A DNA stretch of 64,000 nt from Actinomadura hallensis. Lineage in GTDB: Bacteria; Actinomycetota; Actinomycetes; Streptosporangiales; Streptosporangiaceae. Numbering within the stretch: position 1 is the stretch's first letter; every line of letters begins with the position of its first letter. The DNA lies in contig NZ_VFPO01000001.1 of the NCBI RefSeq assembly GCF_006716765.1, positions 744,001 to 808,000 on the forward strand. Direction: 5' to 3'. The notes below the pieces were generated by a model. It saw only the letters and a list, made by a program, of their open reading frames with translations. It did no database searches and had not been told where the DNA came from. Positions 1 to 8,240 of the stretch are shown here, piece by piece. A program made the translations under genes and the position numbers.

Positions 1-687
1 TTCGCCTGCCTGGCATGGGTGTGGGCCCTTTGGGCCACGCGGAACGCGCAGATCGGCCGACGGCGTCGAGCGCGGGTCGTCGCGAGTTCGGTCTTCGCCG
101 CCGGATGTGCGGCCGCGTTGGTCGTGGTGGTGCTGCGGATGCCGGCTCCGGGCCCGTCCGGCGGTGTGGACATGAGCCTGCCGCTGATGCTGCTGGCTCT
201 TGCCCTGGCGGCTGTCGGCGCCCTCGCGACAGCGACGAGCAGCTTGTGTCGGCCGGATGAGGACCCGTTGCTCGCCGCGGCCGGCACGGCGGTCTTCGCC
301 GAAAACGTCCGCACCGGGTCGGACGATGAAACGCGCTACTCGACGGCCTTGCACGCCTTCGACGTCCGGACCGGCGAAAAGTCGTGGTCCCACACCATCC
401 CCGACGCCGAGGTCCGCGACCTGAACGATGTTCCCGGCCCCCAGACCCTTCTCAGGGACGGCCAATTGTTCGTCGCATACCGCGAATCGACCGCCACAGG
501 CGAGTTCGACGGGTGTGCGATGGCTGCCTGGAACATCACCACCGGCGAACGCCACGACCCACTCCAACCGGACGCCGCTCCAGACGACGAATGGTGCCTG
601 ACCAGCTCCCTAGAGGCAGCGGAAATCCCCGGCGCCGTAGCCCTGCACCTGAAGGAAGGCACAGGAGCAATCTTCACCCTCGACTGA
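1..687 (+). CDS. Membrane-anchored PQQ-propeller-like protein (5' end cut off)
   Basis: The reading frame is already open at base 1, so the N-terminus lies outside the window; the first visible start is a GTG at 19. The protein has two hydrophobic segments (about residues 22-42 and 51-72 from that GTG) and then a soluble C-terminal part. That part contains 'ALHAFDVRTGEKSWSHTI', which is typical of one blade of a PQQ-like beta-propeller where a value is compared with a stored state. Only one to two blades are present, fewer than a full propeller. No catalytic residues are visible and no substrate can be named. The family assignment is inferred from the repeat signature. Confidence 0.55.
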   Translation, partial: FACLAWVWALWATRNAQIGRRRRARVVASSVFAAGCAAALVVVVLRMPAPGPSGGVDMSLPLMLLALALAAVGALATATSSLCRPDEDPLLAAAGTAVFAENVRTGSDDETRYSTALHAFDVRTGEKSWSHTIPDAEVRDLNDVPGPQTLLRDGQLFVAYRESTATGEFDGCAMAAWNITTGERHDPLQPDAAPDDEWCLTSSLEAAEIPGAVALHLKEGTGAIFTLD

Positions 688-700
688 GGCCCGAGTATCC

Positions 701-1585
701 GTGATCGCCAGTACTCGTCCGGACGACCTCGACAATGCAGTCAGCGCAGACCTGAACGCCCACGAACTGATGCAATGCACACTCTTGGCCATTGCCGCCG
801 GCTTCATCCGAGCCGCCATTCGACCAGCTCGCACGGTTCTTTCGGCGATCTTGGTAATGCGGAACATGCGAGACGCTGGAAAGGTCGTTTTCCTTCCGGG
901 CACGTTGTGGCAACTATGCTCTCCGCGACGGGCGGCCGATATGGAAGGGCGAATGCTCCGGTTGCAGGTCGGCCCCCCGGCGGCCGTGTGGGTCGTCTGG
1001 CTGGGGTGCCTCGCCCCGGTGGTCGCCCTGCTGAGCGTGGTGATAGGGGCGCTCGGCTGGATGCTCCTCGCGTCGGAGGACATGGCGCTGGGCGTCCTGG
1101 TCCTGCTGCCGATCGTGCTTCTTGACGCGTTCATCGGCCTGATGCGGGTCCAGCACTACCGCAGCACGTACTGGCTCGACGGCAGGGTCCTCGTCCGGCG
1201 GGTCATCCTGGGCCGGTGAAGGTACGACCTCACCGCCGCCTACGTCAGCGCGGACAGCGCACAACCGGTATGGAGCAGCTGGCGCGGCGGCGTCCTGCCC
1301 CGCCTGGTCGTGCAGGTGCCCGGACACGAGCCGGTCAAGATGTGGCTGCGCGACCCGGCCCGCGGTGGGGCTCTGCTCCCTCCGGGTCAGCTGGCCGTAC
1401 TAGCGCAAGCGTCGACCCGGGGTTGCGGCACCCGGTGGCCAGGAGGCTCTGGGAACTTTCCGCCAGCCTCCTCGGAGGCCCTGCGACCGCGGCGGGAAGA
1501 ACGGTCACCCCCGGTGGCTCGCGGGTTCGGCGCGTCCGGCGTGGCGGATCACCTCGGACGAATCCAGAGGAGTGGCCTTCTGTGA
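701..1585 (+). pseudogene. Broken membrane protein gene with in-frame stop
   Basis: The frame opens at GTG 701 and runs to a TGA at 1217-1219. It contains two adjacent hydrophobic segments (roughly 967-1131) followed by 'YWLDGRVLVRRVILGR', which looks like the start of a PH-like beta domain. Directly after the TGA the same frame continues for 60 residues with normal coding character (YDLTAAYVSADSA, then VVQVPGHEPVKMWLRDP). Past about 1405 coding character moves to another frame (LRHPVARRLWELSASL). One nonsense change and at least one later frameshift therefore seem to have broken a protein of about 280 residues. The true start could be ATG 942, just before the membrane segments. Function is unknown. 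Confidence 0.6.
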
Positions 1586-1595
1586 GTCGGTCGGT

Positions 1596-2084
1596 TCAGT
1601 GTCCGAAGCGGTTGGACTGCGCGGCGACCTCTCGGGCGAACTCGTTGAGGGCGCGCGTGGCCGACCAGAGCTGCGTGCGCGGCTGGATCAGGAACACCAG
1701 GCCCGTCAGGGTGCCGAGACCCGCCAGCACGCGCTGCGTCCCGTCGTAGGCGAACAGGGTCAGCACACCGGCGATGACGGTGATCCCGAGGCCCGCGAAC
1801 CAGAGCACGTGGAGCACCCTCAGCCGCTCACCGATCTCGGCGGAGCCCCAGGACCCCCGCCCCTCGACCCACAGGGCGCGCCGCAGTGACGACGTCTTCG
1901 TCCCCACCCCTAAGGACAGCACCGCCCCCGCGAGAAGGCCGGTCGACCACGGAACGAGGACGGCGCCCAGTCCTCCGCCCTGAAGCGCAGCCGCCACCAT
2001 GACCACCGCGAGCATCAGATACATGGCGGCGACGAACCAGCCACCGAAGATCAGTTTTCCCAGCTTGGCCACGCTCGTCGACAT
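1596..2084 (-). CDS. Small four-helix membrane protein, unknown function
   Basis: This gene encodes 162 residues. ATG 2084 is chosen because GAGGAG lies just upstream; a longer open frame exists but its extra residues look non-coding. Hydrophobic stretches at about residues 11-33, 40-60, 92-112 and 116-136 predict four membrane helices with the ends facing the cytoplasm. A charged loop containing SLRRALWVEGRG separates helices 2 and 3. The layout resembles the many unassigned small integral membrane proteins of actinomycetes. No motif points to transport or enzymatic function. It converges on the broken gene at 701-1585. Confidence 0.6.
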   Translation of the reverse strand: MSTSVAKLGKLIFGGWFVAAMYLMLAVVMVAAALQGGGLGAVLVPWSTGLLAGAVLSLGVGTKTSSLRRALWVEGRGSWGSAEIGERLRVLHVLWFAGLGITVIAGVLTLFAYDGTQRVLAGLGTLTGLVFLIQPRTQLWSATRALNEFAREVAAQSNRFGH

Positions 2085-2585
2085 GTGCTCCTCGCTTCGT
2101 TCTCGCTGCCGCCGGGCTCTCGCCGCGGCGGCCGGCCTACGTGGTGGTGGCGGTCGGCCACGCGTTTCGCCCCGGCGATCGCGTGGCGGCTGGCGTGTTC
2201 GCCGGGAAGGACGCCCATGCTGCCCGAGCCGGCCTCTCAGCGGCGCTCGGCGTGCCCGGCCGGAGGTCGGTCGGTGTGGAACGAAGGGGCAGCGGCAGTT
2301 GCTCTCGGGGGACTGGCCTGCAACGCGAGCAGCGAGCCAGTTCGTCGCCGGGGTGGCGCCGATCGCCGCTCCGGCGGCGTGGCTGTCCAGTGGAGCGGGT
2401 TGGGCGCTGGACGACGTTGCTGCGGGAGCACCGGTCCGGGCGCAGCGCTGGTCGGGTCGTCGAGGACACAGCCTCCGTGCGAGACGTTGGTGGCATGACA
2501 CACCCGGCCCGACTTGCTTAACTATGGACGATCTTGTCGTTACTGTCTTACCCCAGGGTCGGCGAAGCGGTCTCTGGAGGTAGCG
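2085..2585. other. Gap without recognisable gene
   Basis: Open frames on both strands here are rich in Arg, Pro and Gly with no domain or motif, as expected from GC-rich non-coding DNA. The region carries the upstream signals of the flanking genes: GAGGAG for the gene ending at 1596 and TGGAGG before the gene at 2586. Confidence 0.5.
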
Positions 2586-2783
2586 ATGACGTCCGGACGG
2601 TGGATGCTCGTCGCCTGGCTGATCGTAGGAGCGCTCGCGGCGGGACAGCGCAACTATTACGCCCAATTCGACGGCAGTTGCGCCAGAATCGCCACGATCG
2701 GAATCACCCTGGCCTCCGGTCCGCTCAACTACATCGGTCTCAACCCCACCGCCGACTGCAAGGTCCCCCAGCCGAGCAAGTGA
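2586..2783 (+). CDS. Conserved small membrane/exported protein
   Basis: This gene encodes 65 residues, with TGGAGG seven bases before ATG 2586. One hydrophobic segment (about residues 5-20) ends in AAGQRNYY. The rest carries two cysteines (DGSCARIA and TADCKVPQ) and an ASGPLNYIGLNP stretch. I recognise this pattern, one helix then GPLNY-GVNP and a Cys near the end, from small unannotated actinomycete proteins with no known role. The two cysteines would face the outside and could form a disulfide. It stands alone, with no operon partner. Confidence 0.65.
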   Translation: MTSGRWMLVAWLIVGALAAGQRNYYAQFDGSCARIATIGITLASGPLNYIGLNPTADCKVPQPSK

Positions 2784-2905
2784 CATGTCGGGCTCCCACG
2801 TTCGGTCTCCACGAACTCGGGGGAAGCGCAGCTGAGCCGGGCGGCCTTTGCGGGGCACGCCCGGCCCGGTGCGGTTAGGGGACTACTTGGTTGTTCTCCT
2901 TGTGG

Positions 2906-3574
2906 TCACCGTGATGTGGCTGGCGTCAGGTCAGCCGGCTTCTTACGAGTCGCGATGAGCGCGAGGATGTCGCTCACGTCCTCGATGGCCATCTCGATGC
3001 GGCCGTAGACGCGTGGGGTGAGGAGCGTGGTGCCGTCGAAGTCGCCGGAGGAGGCGAAGACGGCGACCGGCAGGGTCATCGACTGGAAGAACCCGAACAG
3101 CGGGCGAAGGGCGTGCTCCAGGACCAGCGCGTGGTGATCCCCGCCGCCGGTGGCGGCGAGGAAGACCGGCTTGTTCGCGAGTGCGTACTGGTCGACGAGG
3201 TCGAAGAAGTGCTTGAACAGGCCGGTGTAGGAGCCGCGGAACACCGGGGTGGCGGCGATGAGCAGGTCGGCCTCCTCGGCGCGGCGGAGCGCGTCCTCGA
3301 TCTCAGGGGCGATGCCCTCCCTCTCGACGGCTCCGGTGAAGGCGGGGCCGAGCCGGTAGACGTCGATGCGGGTGTGCTCGACCGCGACGTCGTGGACGGC
3401 GAGCGCGCTGGTGAGCGTTTGCAGCACGACGTCGACCAGTCCGACGGTCTTGGACTTCTCGCTCGGGCTGCCGTTGACGACCACCACCCGCAGTGTCCGA
3501 GCCTCCTCCTGGGAGGGGGCACGGCCGGTGCGGCCGCCGTTGAGAGCTCGCTGGTCGCTCACTGAGATGGTCAT
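2906..3574 (-). CDS. NAD(P)H-dependent FMN reductase (CE1759-type)
   Basis: This 222-residue flavodoxin-fold reductase has the phosphate-binding loop VVNGSPSEKSKT near residue 32, the segment TPVFRGSYTGLFKHFFD near residue 110, and the FLAATGGGDHHALVLEHALRPLF segment typical of the CE1759 family. It would supply reduced FMN to the monooxygenase encoded just upstream. The ATG overlaps the monooxygenase stop as ATGA (3571-3574), so the two are translationally coupled. The pairing of reductase and luciferase-like partner is well known in actinobacteria. The physiological substrate of the pair is unknown. Confidence 0.85.
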   Translation of the reverse strand: MTISVSDQRALNGGRTGRAPSQEEARTLRVVVVNGSPSEKSKTVGLVDVVLQTLTSALAVHDVAVEHTRIDVYRLGPAFTGAVEREGIAPEIEDALRRAEEADLLIAATPVFRGSYTGLFKHFFDLVDQYALANKPVFLAATGGGDHHALVLEHALRPLFGFFQSMTLPVAVFASSGDFDGTTLLTPRVYGRIEMAIEDVSDILALIATRKKPADLTPATSR

Positions 3575-4659
3575 GCCGCCTGCTCCTTCCGGGACCCGAC
3601 CTCGCGGCGCACGACGGGGGCGACCTCGGTGCCGAGCAGTTCGATCGCCTCGAGGACGTCCTTCTGCGGCATCCCGCCGAAGCCGATCTGGATCAGGGCG
3701 CGGTCCAGGCCGTACAGCTCGTTGTAGGCCAGCAGTTTCTCGATGACCTCCTGCGGGCTGCCGACGACGAGACCGGCGTTGGGGGAGGTCTGGGCGTCGA
3801 AGGCGGCCCGCGGCATCGCGAACCCGCGGCCACGCTGGTGGTTGTTGGCCATCATGCCCTCCGCGAAGTAGGGGTACATCGTGTCGCGGGCGCCCTGGCT
3901 GGTACGCCCGACGTAGCCGTGAAGGTTGATGCTGGTGCGCAGCGCGGCGGGGTCGTGCCCGGCCCGCCGTGCGGCCTCTCGGTACAGGTCGATGGTCTGC
4001 AGGTGAGATGTGATCGGCCCGAGCAGCAGCGCCATGGCCATGGGGAGGCCGAGGCGGCCGGTGCTGATGGCGGAGGCGGGGGTTCCTCCGACGCCGACCC
4101 AGATCGGCAGCTCCTCCTGCATCGCGCGGGGACCGATGTCGGCTTCGTCCAGTGCGGGGCGGAACCGTCCGTTCCAGGTGATCGGGTTCTGCGCGCGGAT
4201 CCGCAGCAGCAGGTCGAGCTTCTCGCGGTACAGGTCGGAGTAGTCGGCCAGGTCGTAGCCGAAGAGGGGGAAGGACTCGGTGTAGGAGCCGCGGCCGGCG
4301 ATGATCTCGGCCCGGCCTCCGGAGATCTGGTCGAGGGTGGCGAACTGTTCCCAGACCCGCACCGGGTCGTCGGAGCTGAGCACGGTGACCGCGCTGGTCA
4401 GCCTGATGTTCGTGGTGGCCTGGGCGGCCGCGGCCAGGACGACGGCGGGGGCCGAGCCGACGAAGTCGGTGCGGTGGTGCTCCCCGACGGCGAACAGGTC
4501 GAGCCCGGCCTCGTCGGCGAGCCGCGCCTGCTCGATGGTCTCCCGGGCGCGCTGGTGCGCGGAGGGAAGCGTGCCGGTGTGCGGGTCGGCGGTGATCTCG
4601 GCGAACGTCATGAAGCCGATCTCGAACGGGGATCGCTCGCCGGTGACGGTGGTGGACAA
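3571..4659 (-). CDS. LLM-class flavin-dependent oxidoreductase (CE1758-type)
   Basis: This 362-residue luciferase-like monooxygenase is recognised by EIGFMTFAEITADP at the start, ADEAGLDLFAVGEHHR near residue 55, and RIRAQNPITWNGRFR and ELPIWVGVGGTPASA in the middle. These are family features of the CE1758 subfamily, which uses FMNH2 from its partner reductase. I place the start at TTG 4659, which has AAGGAG seven bases upstream; a longer frame would run through the operator. It is the first gene of a two-gene operon and is divergent from a MarR regulator with an inverted repeat between them. Confidence 0.85.
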   Translation of the reverse strand: MSTTVTGERSPFEIGFMTFAEITADPHTGTLPSAHQRARETIEQARLADEAGLDLFAVGEHHRTDFVGSAPAVVLAAAAQATTNIRLTSAVTVLSSDDPVRVWEQFATLDQISGGRAEIIAGRGSYTESFPLFGYDLADYSDLYREKLDLLLRIRAQNPITWNGRFRPALDEADIGPRAMQEELPIWVGVGGTPASAISTGRLGLPMAMALLLGPITSHLQTIDLYREAARRAGHDPAALRTSINLHGYVGRTSQGARDTMYPYFAEGMMANNHQRGRGFAMPRAAFDAQTSPNAGLVVGSPQEVIEKLLAYNELYGLDRALIQIGFGGMPQKDVLEAIELLGTEVAPVVRREVGSRKEQAA

Positions 4660-4715
4660 CGTGCTCTCCTTACGGTCTCGTGCGGACGCCGTTCGGTGTC
4701 CCGCCCCCATAATTT

Positions 4716-4760
4716 GTCTGCGCAGGCAGATATTCCACCCGGTCTACTGCCTGCGCAGAC
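4716..4760. promoter_or_regulatory. Perfect 14-bp inverted repeat, likely MarR operator
   Basis: GTCTGCGCAGGCAG (4716-4729) is exactly complementary to CTGCCTGCGCAGAC (4747-4760). It lies between the divergent monooxygenase and MarR genes, with 17 bases between the arms. Each arm itself contains TCTGC...GCAGA-like symmetry, so two dimers could bind. The right arm touches ATG 4761, which leaves no room for a ribosome-binding site there and favours GTG 4788 as the MarR start. Confidence 0.75.
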
Positions 4761-4787
4761 ATGTACCCGCGGCGGTACACTCCGGAC

Positions 4788-5276
4788 GTGGCGACTCCGC
4801 GTCTGAGCGACCTTGAGAACGAGGCTTGGCAGGGCTTCCTGTACGCCCACGACCGCATCTGGCGTGAGATCGAGGCAGGGATCGCGCCGCTGGGCGTGAG
4901 CATGACCGAGTACAGCGTCTTGGCCCTGCTCGGCCGAGCCGGTCGCTCCGGCATGCGGATGTCCGAGCTGGCCAGGGATCGACTGATGTCGACCGGTGGT
5001 TTCACCCGGCTCGCCGACCGGCTGGAGCGCCGCGGGCTCATCGAGCGTCGGCGCGCGGCCGAGGACGGACGCGGCTACGTCGCCGTCCTGACACCCGAGG
5101 GGCGCAACCTCCTGCGCAAGGCATGGAAGCAGCAGCATGCCGACGTGCGCCGGCTCTTCCTCGACCGTCTCGACGACGACGACCTGCGCGCCCTCACCCG
5201 GATCTGGTCACGCCTCCGGCCGGAGAGCGACGAGGAGCGAACCGACGCCGACGGCGACCGCACCGGCCACAGGTGA
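4788..5276 (+). CDS. MarR-family transcriptional regulator
   Basis: This winged-helix regulator has about 162 residues from GTG 4788 (an ATG at 4761 is in frame but sits against the operator). The recognition region reads GMRMSELARDRLMSTGGFTRLADRLERRGLIERRRAAEDGR, followed by the wing and a C-terminal dimerisation helix. MarR proteins are usually repressors released by small phenolic or oxidising ligands. The divergent layout and the perfect inverted repeat suggest that it controls itself and the monooxygenase/reductase pair. No cysteine sits where thiol-sensing MarR proteins carry one. The charged tail after about residue 150 is probably disordered. Confidence 0.85.
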   Translation: MATPRLSDLENEAWQGFLYAHDRIWREIEAGIAPLGVSMTEYSVLALLGRAGRSGMRMSELARDRLMSTGGFTRLADRLERRGLIERRRAAEDGRGYVAVLTPEGRNLLRKAWKQQHADVRRLFLDRLDDDDLRALTRIWSRLRPESDEERTDADGDRTGHR

Positions 5277-5979
5277 ACCGCTTGCCGATCACCCCTGCCT
5301 GCCGGACACCGGCACGGCCTCCGGGTACAGCGATCTGGCAGGCCCATCAAAAGACTCGAAGCGGGCGGTGGAAATGTCGCGGGACGCCAGGATCTCCTCC
5401 GGCAGTGCCAAGCCGGCCCCGGCGGCCGCCCTGGCCAAAGCCGCCTCCGCCGAGGCCGGGTGGCGCCTCGGGCGGCACGACTAGAAGGAGGAGCGGCTCC
5501 GCGCGGCCGCAGGTGACCAGCGACCAAGTGGCCGAGGCGCGGGAGCCGGTCCACTTCGATCTCCCGACCCGGGACGGCGATGCGGCGGCGTCGCCGATGC
5601 TGAGACTCCGCCGTGGCCGGCGGAGGCGAGACCGCACGGCAACGCCGCGGTGACGTCCGGCATCCGGCAGCGCGGCGCGGGCGGTAGGCCGGTAGTGGTC
5701 GCGCCGCGTGCCCTTCGGTGAAGGCCAAGGGACAGGCAGTGAACGGTAATCAAGGTTTGCCGCACTCTGCCCGAAAATTCAGCAGATAGTGGGTATTATG
5801 CAGGTACCTGGTAGATAGCTGGGAATTATCGATATGGGACGGATCGAGTCGTCGATCGCCCTGAGGGATCACTTCTGCTGCATTTGTGGGGGGTAGCGAA
5901 GCGTCGAGCCGATCCCGTCCCGCCGGCAACGCACCCGGGGGGCGGCTGTCCGCGCCTCTGAGGAAAGGGGCGCAGACCT
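5277..5979. other. Long gap with an AT-richer promoter-like core
   Basis: No convincing gene is visible on either strand. Most of the stretch is GC-rich, but about 5740-5840 is clearly richer in A and T and holds two tandem copies of a motif listed separately. That core lies about 150 bases before the DUF5994 gene and is the likeliest promoter region for it. Confidence 0.45.
5784..5829 (+). repeat. Two direct repeats in an AT-rich promoter region
   Basis: AGATAGTGGGTATTAT (5784-5799) is followed by AGATAGCTGGGAATTAT (5813-5829). The start-to-start distance is 29 bases, close to three helical turns, so two proteins could bind on the same DNA face. GGGTAT in the first copy also resembles the -10 box of stress sigma factors of the SigB type. 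This is suggestive only, because no matching -35 is clear. Confidence 0.4.
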
Positions 5980-6504
5980 GTGCGGAACATATCCGGACGA
6001 AGGACGACCATCAGCTTCTCACCGTCCCTGACGCCGCGGCTGGCGATGCGGCCGCCGGCCCCGGCCGTCCGCGCCGGTCCGACCGAGGACGGTCCGACCG
6101 GGGACGGTTCGGGCCGCACATTGCCGGACGGTGTCTGGTGGCCCCGCTCGGCCGACCCGGCCGCGGAGCTGCCCGGGCTGGTCCTGGCACTGCAAGCACA
6201 AGGCCCGTCTGACGACCATCTCCCCATCGTGCACATCATGCTGCGCGCGGCCGACTGGGACGCCCATCCCCGCCGGCTGCGCGTCGAGGGCCCAGAGGAC
6301 ACCAGGGAGGTGCTGCTCAGCTGGTTCGGCGACCTTCCCGCCGGACTGCTCACCGCGATCCATGCCGACGGCCGGCGCGTCGAAGTGTTCACCGTCCCGT
6401 CCTCCACGTCTCGGGCTGAGGCCGAGAAGGCGATGGAACTGGCCGCCCATCCCCGCGACCACATTCGGTTCCCGTTGCCTCCGCCTTTTGAACCGGAACA
6501 GTGA
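5980..6504 (+). CDS. DUF5994 family protein
   Basis: This 174-residue protein carries the DUF5994 pattern: LPDGVWWPRSADPAAELPGL near residue 49, LRAADWDAHPRRLRVEG near 90, then VLLSWFGDLPAGLLTAI and ADGRRVEVFTVPSS. The family is common in actinomycetes and often sits near SpoIIE-type phosphatases and anti-sigma regulators, but its function is not known. The first 45 residues are low in structure and the start (GTG 5980) is uncertain. A decayed second copy of the same family lies at about 8200-8400, just past the phosphatase gene. Confidence 0.75.
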   Translation: MRNISGRRTTISFSPSLTPRLAMRPPAPAVRAGPTEDGPTGDGSGRTLPDGVWWPRSADPAAELPGLVLALQAQGPSDDHLPIVHIMLRAADWDAHPRRLRVEGPEDTREVLLSWFGDLPAGLLTAIHADGRRVEVFTVPSSTSRAEAEKAMELAAHPRDHIRFPLPPPFEPEQ

Positions 6505-6538
6505 GACCGGCCTGCAGGAGGCCGCACGCGGCATGCCC

Positions 6539-6844
6539 CTAGACGGGTTCGCTGGTCCAGCTCCAGACGCCTCCCTCATGCCGTGGGCGCACGAGCTGCG
6601 CGCCGCCGGAGTCGGCGAGCCGGGCGACGGTCTGGATCAACCGGCGGTGGAAGTCCTCCGGAGGGCGGGCGCCGGACGAGCCTTCCAGCAGGGTCACACT
6701 GACCTTGGCGTCGTCGCGCAGCTGCGCGGTCAGCCGTCCGGCCTCGTCCAGGCGGAGCATGACGATCGCGTCGGCGCGGACCACGTCATGACCCCCGCCG
6801 GCCTCGATCCAAATCTGGTGCGTCGTCCCGCTCACGGGCCCCAT
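6539..6844 (-). CDS. Conserved hypothetical protein, about 100 residues
   Basis: This 101-residue protein has a coherent alpha/beta composition: HQIWIEAGGGHDVVRADAIV, then MLRLDEAGRLTAQLRDDAKV, and a C-terminal WSWTSEPV. No signal peptide, membrane segment or catalytic motif is visible. Codon use has the strong third-position G/C expected of a real gene, and the opposite-strand frame looks like a shadow. It sits between DUF5994 and the phosphatase in opposite orientation. Internal start ATGs are possible, since the first in-frame codons (MGPVSG) have no clear ribosome-binding site. Confidence 0.55.
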   Translation of the reverse strand: MGPVSGTTHQIWIEAGGGHDVVRADAIVMLRLDEAGRLTAQLRDDAKVSVTLLEGSSGARPPEDFHRRLIQTVARLADSGGAQLVRPRHEGGVWSWTSEPV

Positions 6845-6962
6845 CCCCTCGGCTCAGGCTGACCGTCAGGCCCTTACCACTCAACATAAAGGGTTCGGCA
6901 GCACCTCGTCACGGGCGCGGTGACGATATTGACCGTTCACAAGTCGGCACGTTGTCAGGCAC

Positions 6963-8240
6963 TTGGAGTCATCGCCCTTGCCGGAGGGCACATACAGGGC
7001 CGTGGGGGAACCGGGCGGACCCGAGGACGCGGTCGACCGCGGCGAAGGCTTCGGCGAGCGACTGCTCGGCCGACTCCTGGACCGGGCCCATGAGACGCCG
7101 CCACAGCTCATCGCGCCACTGGTGGCCGAGGAGATACGCGCGATCGGCGGCCGGGACGTATCGATCCTGCTGCAGGACTACGCCCAGCTCTCCCTGGTGC
7201 CGCTGCTGGACGGGGACCTCGCCGACGGGGAACCGCTGCCGCTCGAAGGGTCGATCGCCGGGCGCGCGTTCCTTTCGGAGACCGTCGCCGAACAGCGGCG
7301 AGATGACGGTGTGCGCCTGTTCCTGCCGCTGCTGGACGGCGGGGACGAGATCGGCGTGATGGCCCTGACCATGGACAGCGTCGATGACGGCGACCGCCGG
7401 TGGCTGCGGCGGCTCGCCCGCCTGGTCGCCGGCATGCTGGTCGCCAAGAGCCCCTACACCGACCACTTCCTGCGGACGCGACGACGTGAGCCGATGAGCG
7501 TCCCCGCAGAGATCCAGTGGTCACTGCTGCCGCCGCTGTCGATGGCGACGCCGGAGGTCGCCGTCGCCGGGATCCTGGAACCCTCCTACAACGTCGCAGG
7601 CGACAGCCTCGACTACGCCCTCGACGACGACGTCCTCCACCTCCTCGTGATCGACGCGATGGGACACGGCCTGAACGCCGCGGTACTGGCCACCGTCGCG
7701 GTGGGCGCCTACCGCCACGCCAGGCGCGCCCAGGCGGGACTCGCCGAGCTCTACGCGTTCATGGACACAGCCATCGACGCCCAGTTCGGCCCCGACCACT
7801 TCGTCACCGCACAGATGTTGCGCCTCAACACCGGGACCGGTCACCTGGAATGGGTCAACGCCGGGCACCCCGCCCCGATGCTGATCCGTGACCACCGCGT
7901 CATCGGCGCGCTGGAAGGCCCCGGCACGCTGCCCGTCGGCTTCGGCGGCGCGAAGCCCCAGATCAACACCCGGCAACTGCGCCGCGGCGACCGTGTCCTG
8001 GCCTACACCGACGGCCTCGTCGAAGAGCACACCGCCGGGGGGACACTGTTCGGCGAGGACCGCCTGGTCGCCACCATCGAACGTGTCAGCCCCGCCAGCG
8101 CGACCGTCCGGCAGATGGTGCGCGACCTCTCCCACACGCTCATGCGGGAACGAGGCGGGATCACCAGTGACGACGCCACCCTCTTCCTCATCGAGTGGTG
8201 CGGCGCCACCGCCGGCCATCCCACGGGGTGGTGCGGCTGA
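6963..8240 (+). CDS. SpoIIE-family PP2C serine phosphatase with GAF-like domain
   Basis: This protein has about 425 residues. An N-terminal GAF-like sensory domain (about residues 25-170, including VSILLQDYAQLSLVPLL and GSIAGRAF) precedes a PP2C/SpoIIE domain (about 185-412). Visible phosphatase motifs are GDSLDY, DAMGHGLNAAVL, WVNAGHPAP, GDRVLAYTDGLVEE and SDDATLFL, which carry the metal-binding aspartates. Such enzymes dephosphorylate STAS anti-anti-sigma factors and activate stress sigma factors. TTG 6963 and GTG 7002 are both possible starts and neither has an ideal ribosome-binding site. The last residues (HPTGWCG) are encoded by the neighbouring DUF5994 remnant in another frame, so the native C-terminus has been replaced. 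Confidence 0.8.
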   Translation: MESSPLPEGTYRAVGEPGGPEDAVDRGEGFGERLLGRLLDRAHETPPQLIAPLVAEEIRAIGGRDVSILLQDYAQLSLVPLLDGDLADGEPLPLEGSIAGRAFLSETVAEQRRDDGVRLFLPLLDGGDEIGVMALTMDSVDDGDRRWLRRLARLVAGMLVAKSPYTDHFLRTRRREPMSVPAEIQWSLLPPLSMATPEVAVAGILEPSYNVAGDSLDYALDDDVLHLLVIDAMGHGLNAAVLATVAVGAYRHARRAQAGLAELYAFMDTAIDAQFGPDHFVTAQMLRLNTGTGHLEWVNAGHPAPMLIRDHRVIGALEGPGTLPVGFGGAKPQINTRQLRRGDRVLAYTDGLVEEHTAGGTLFGEDRLVATIERVSPASATVRQMVRDLSHTLMRERGGITSDDATLFLIEWCGATAGHPTGWCG

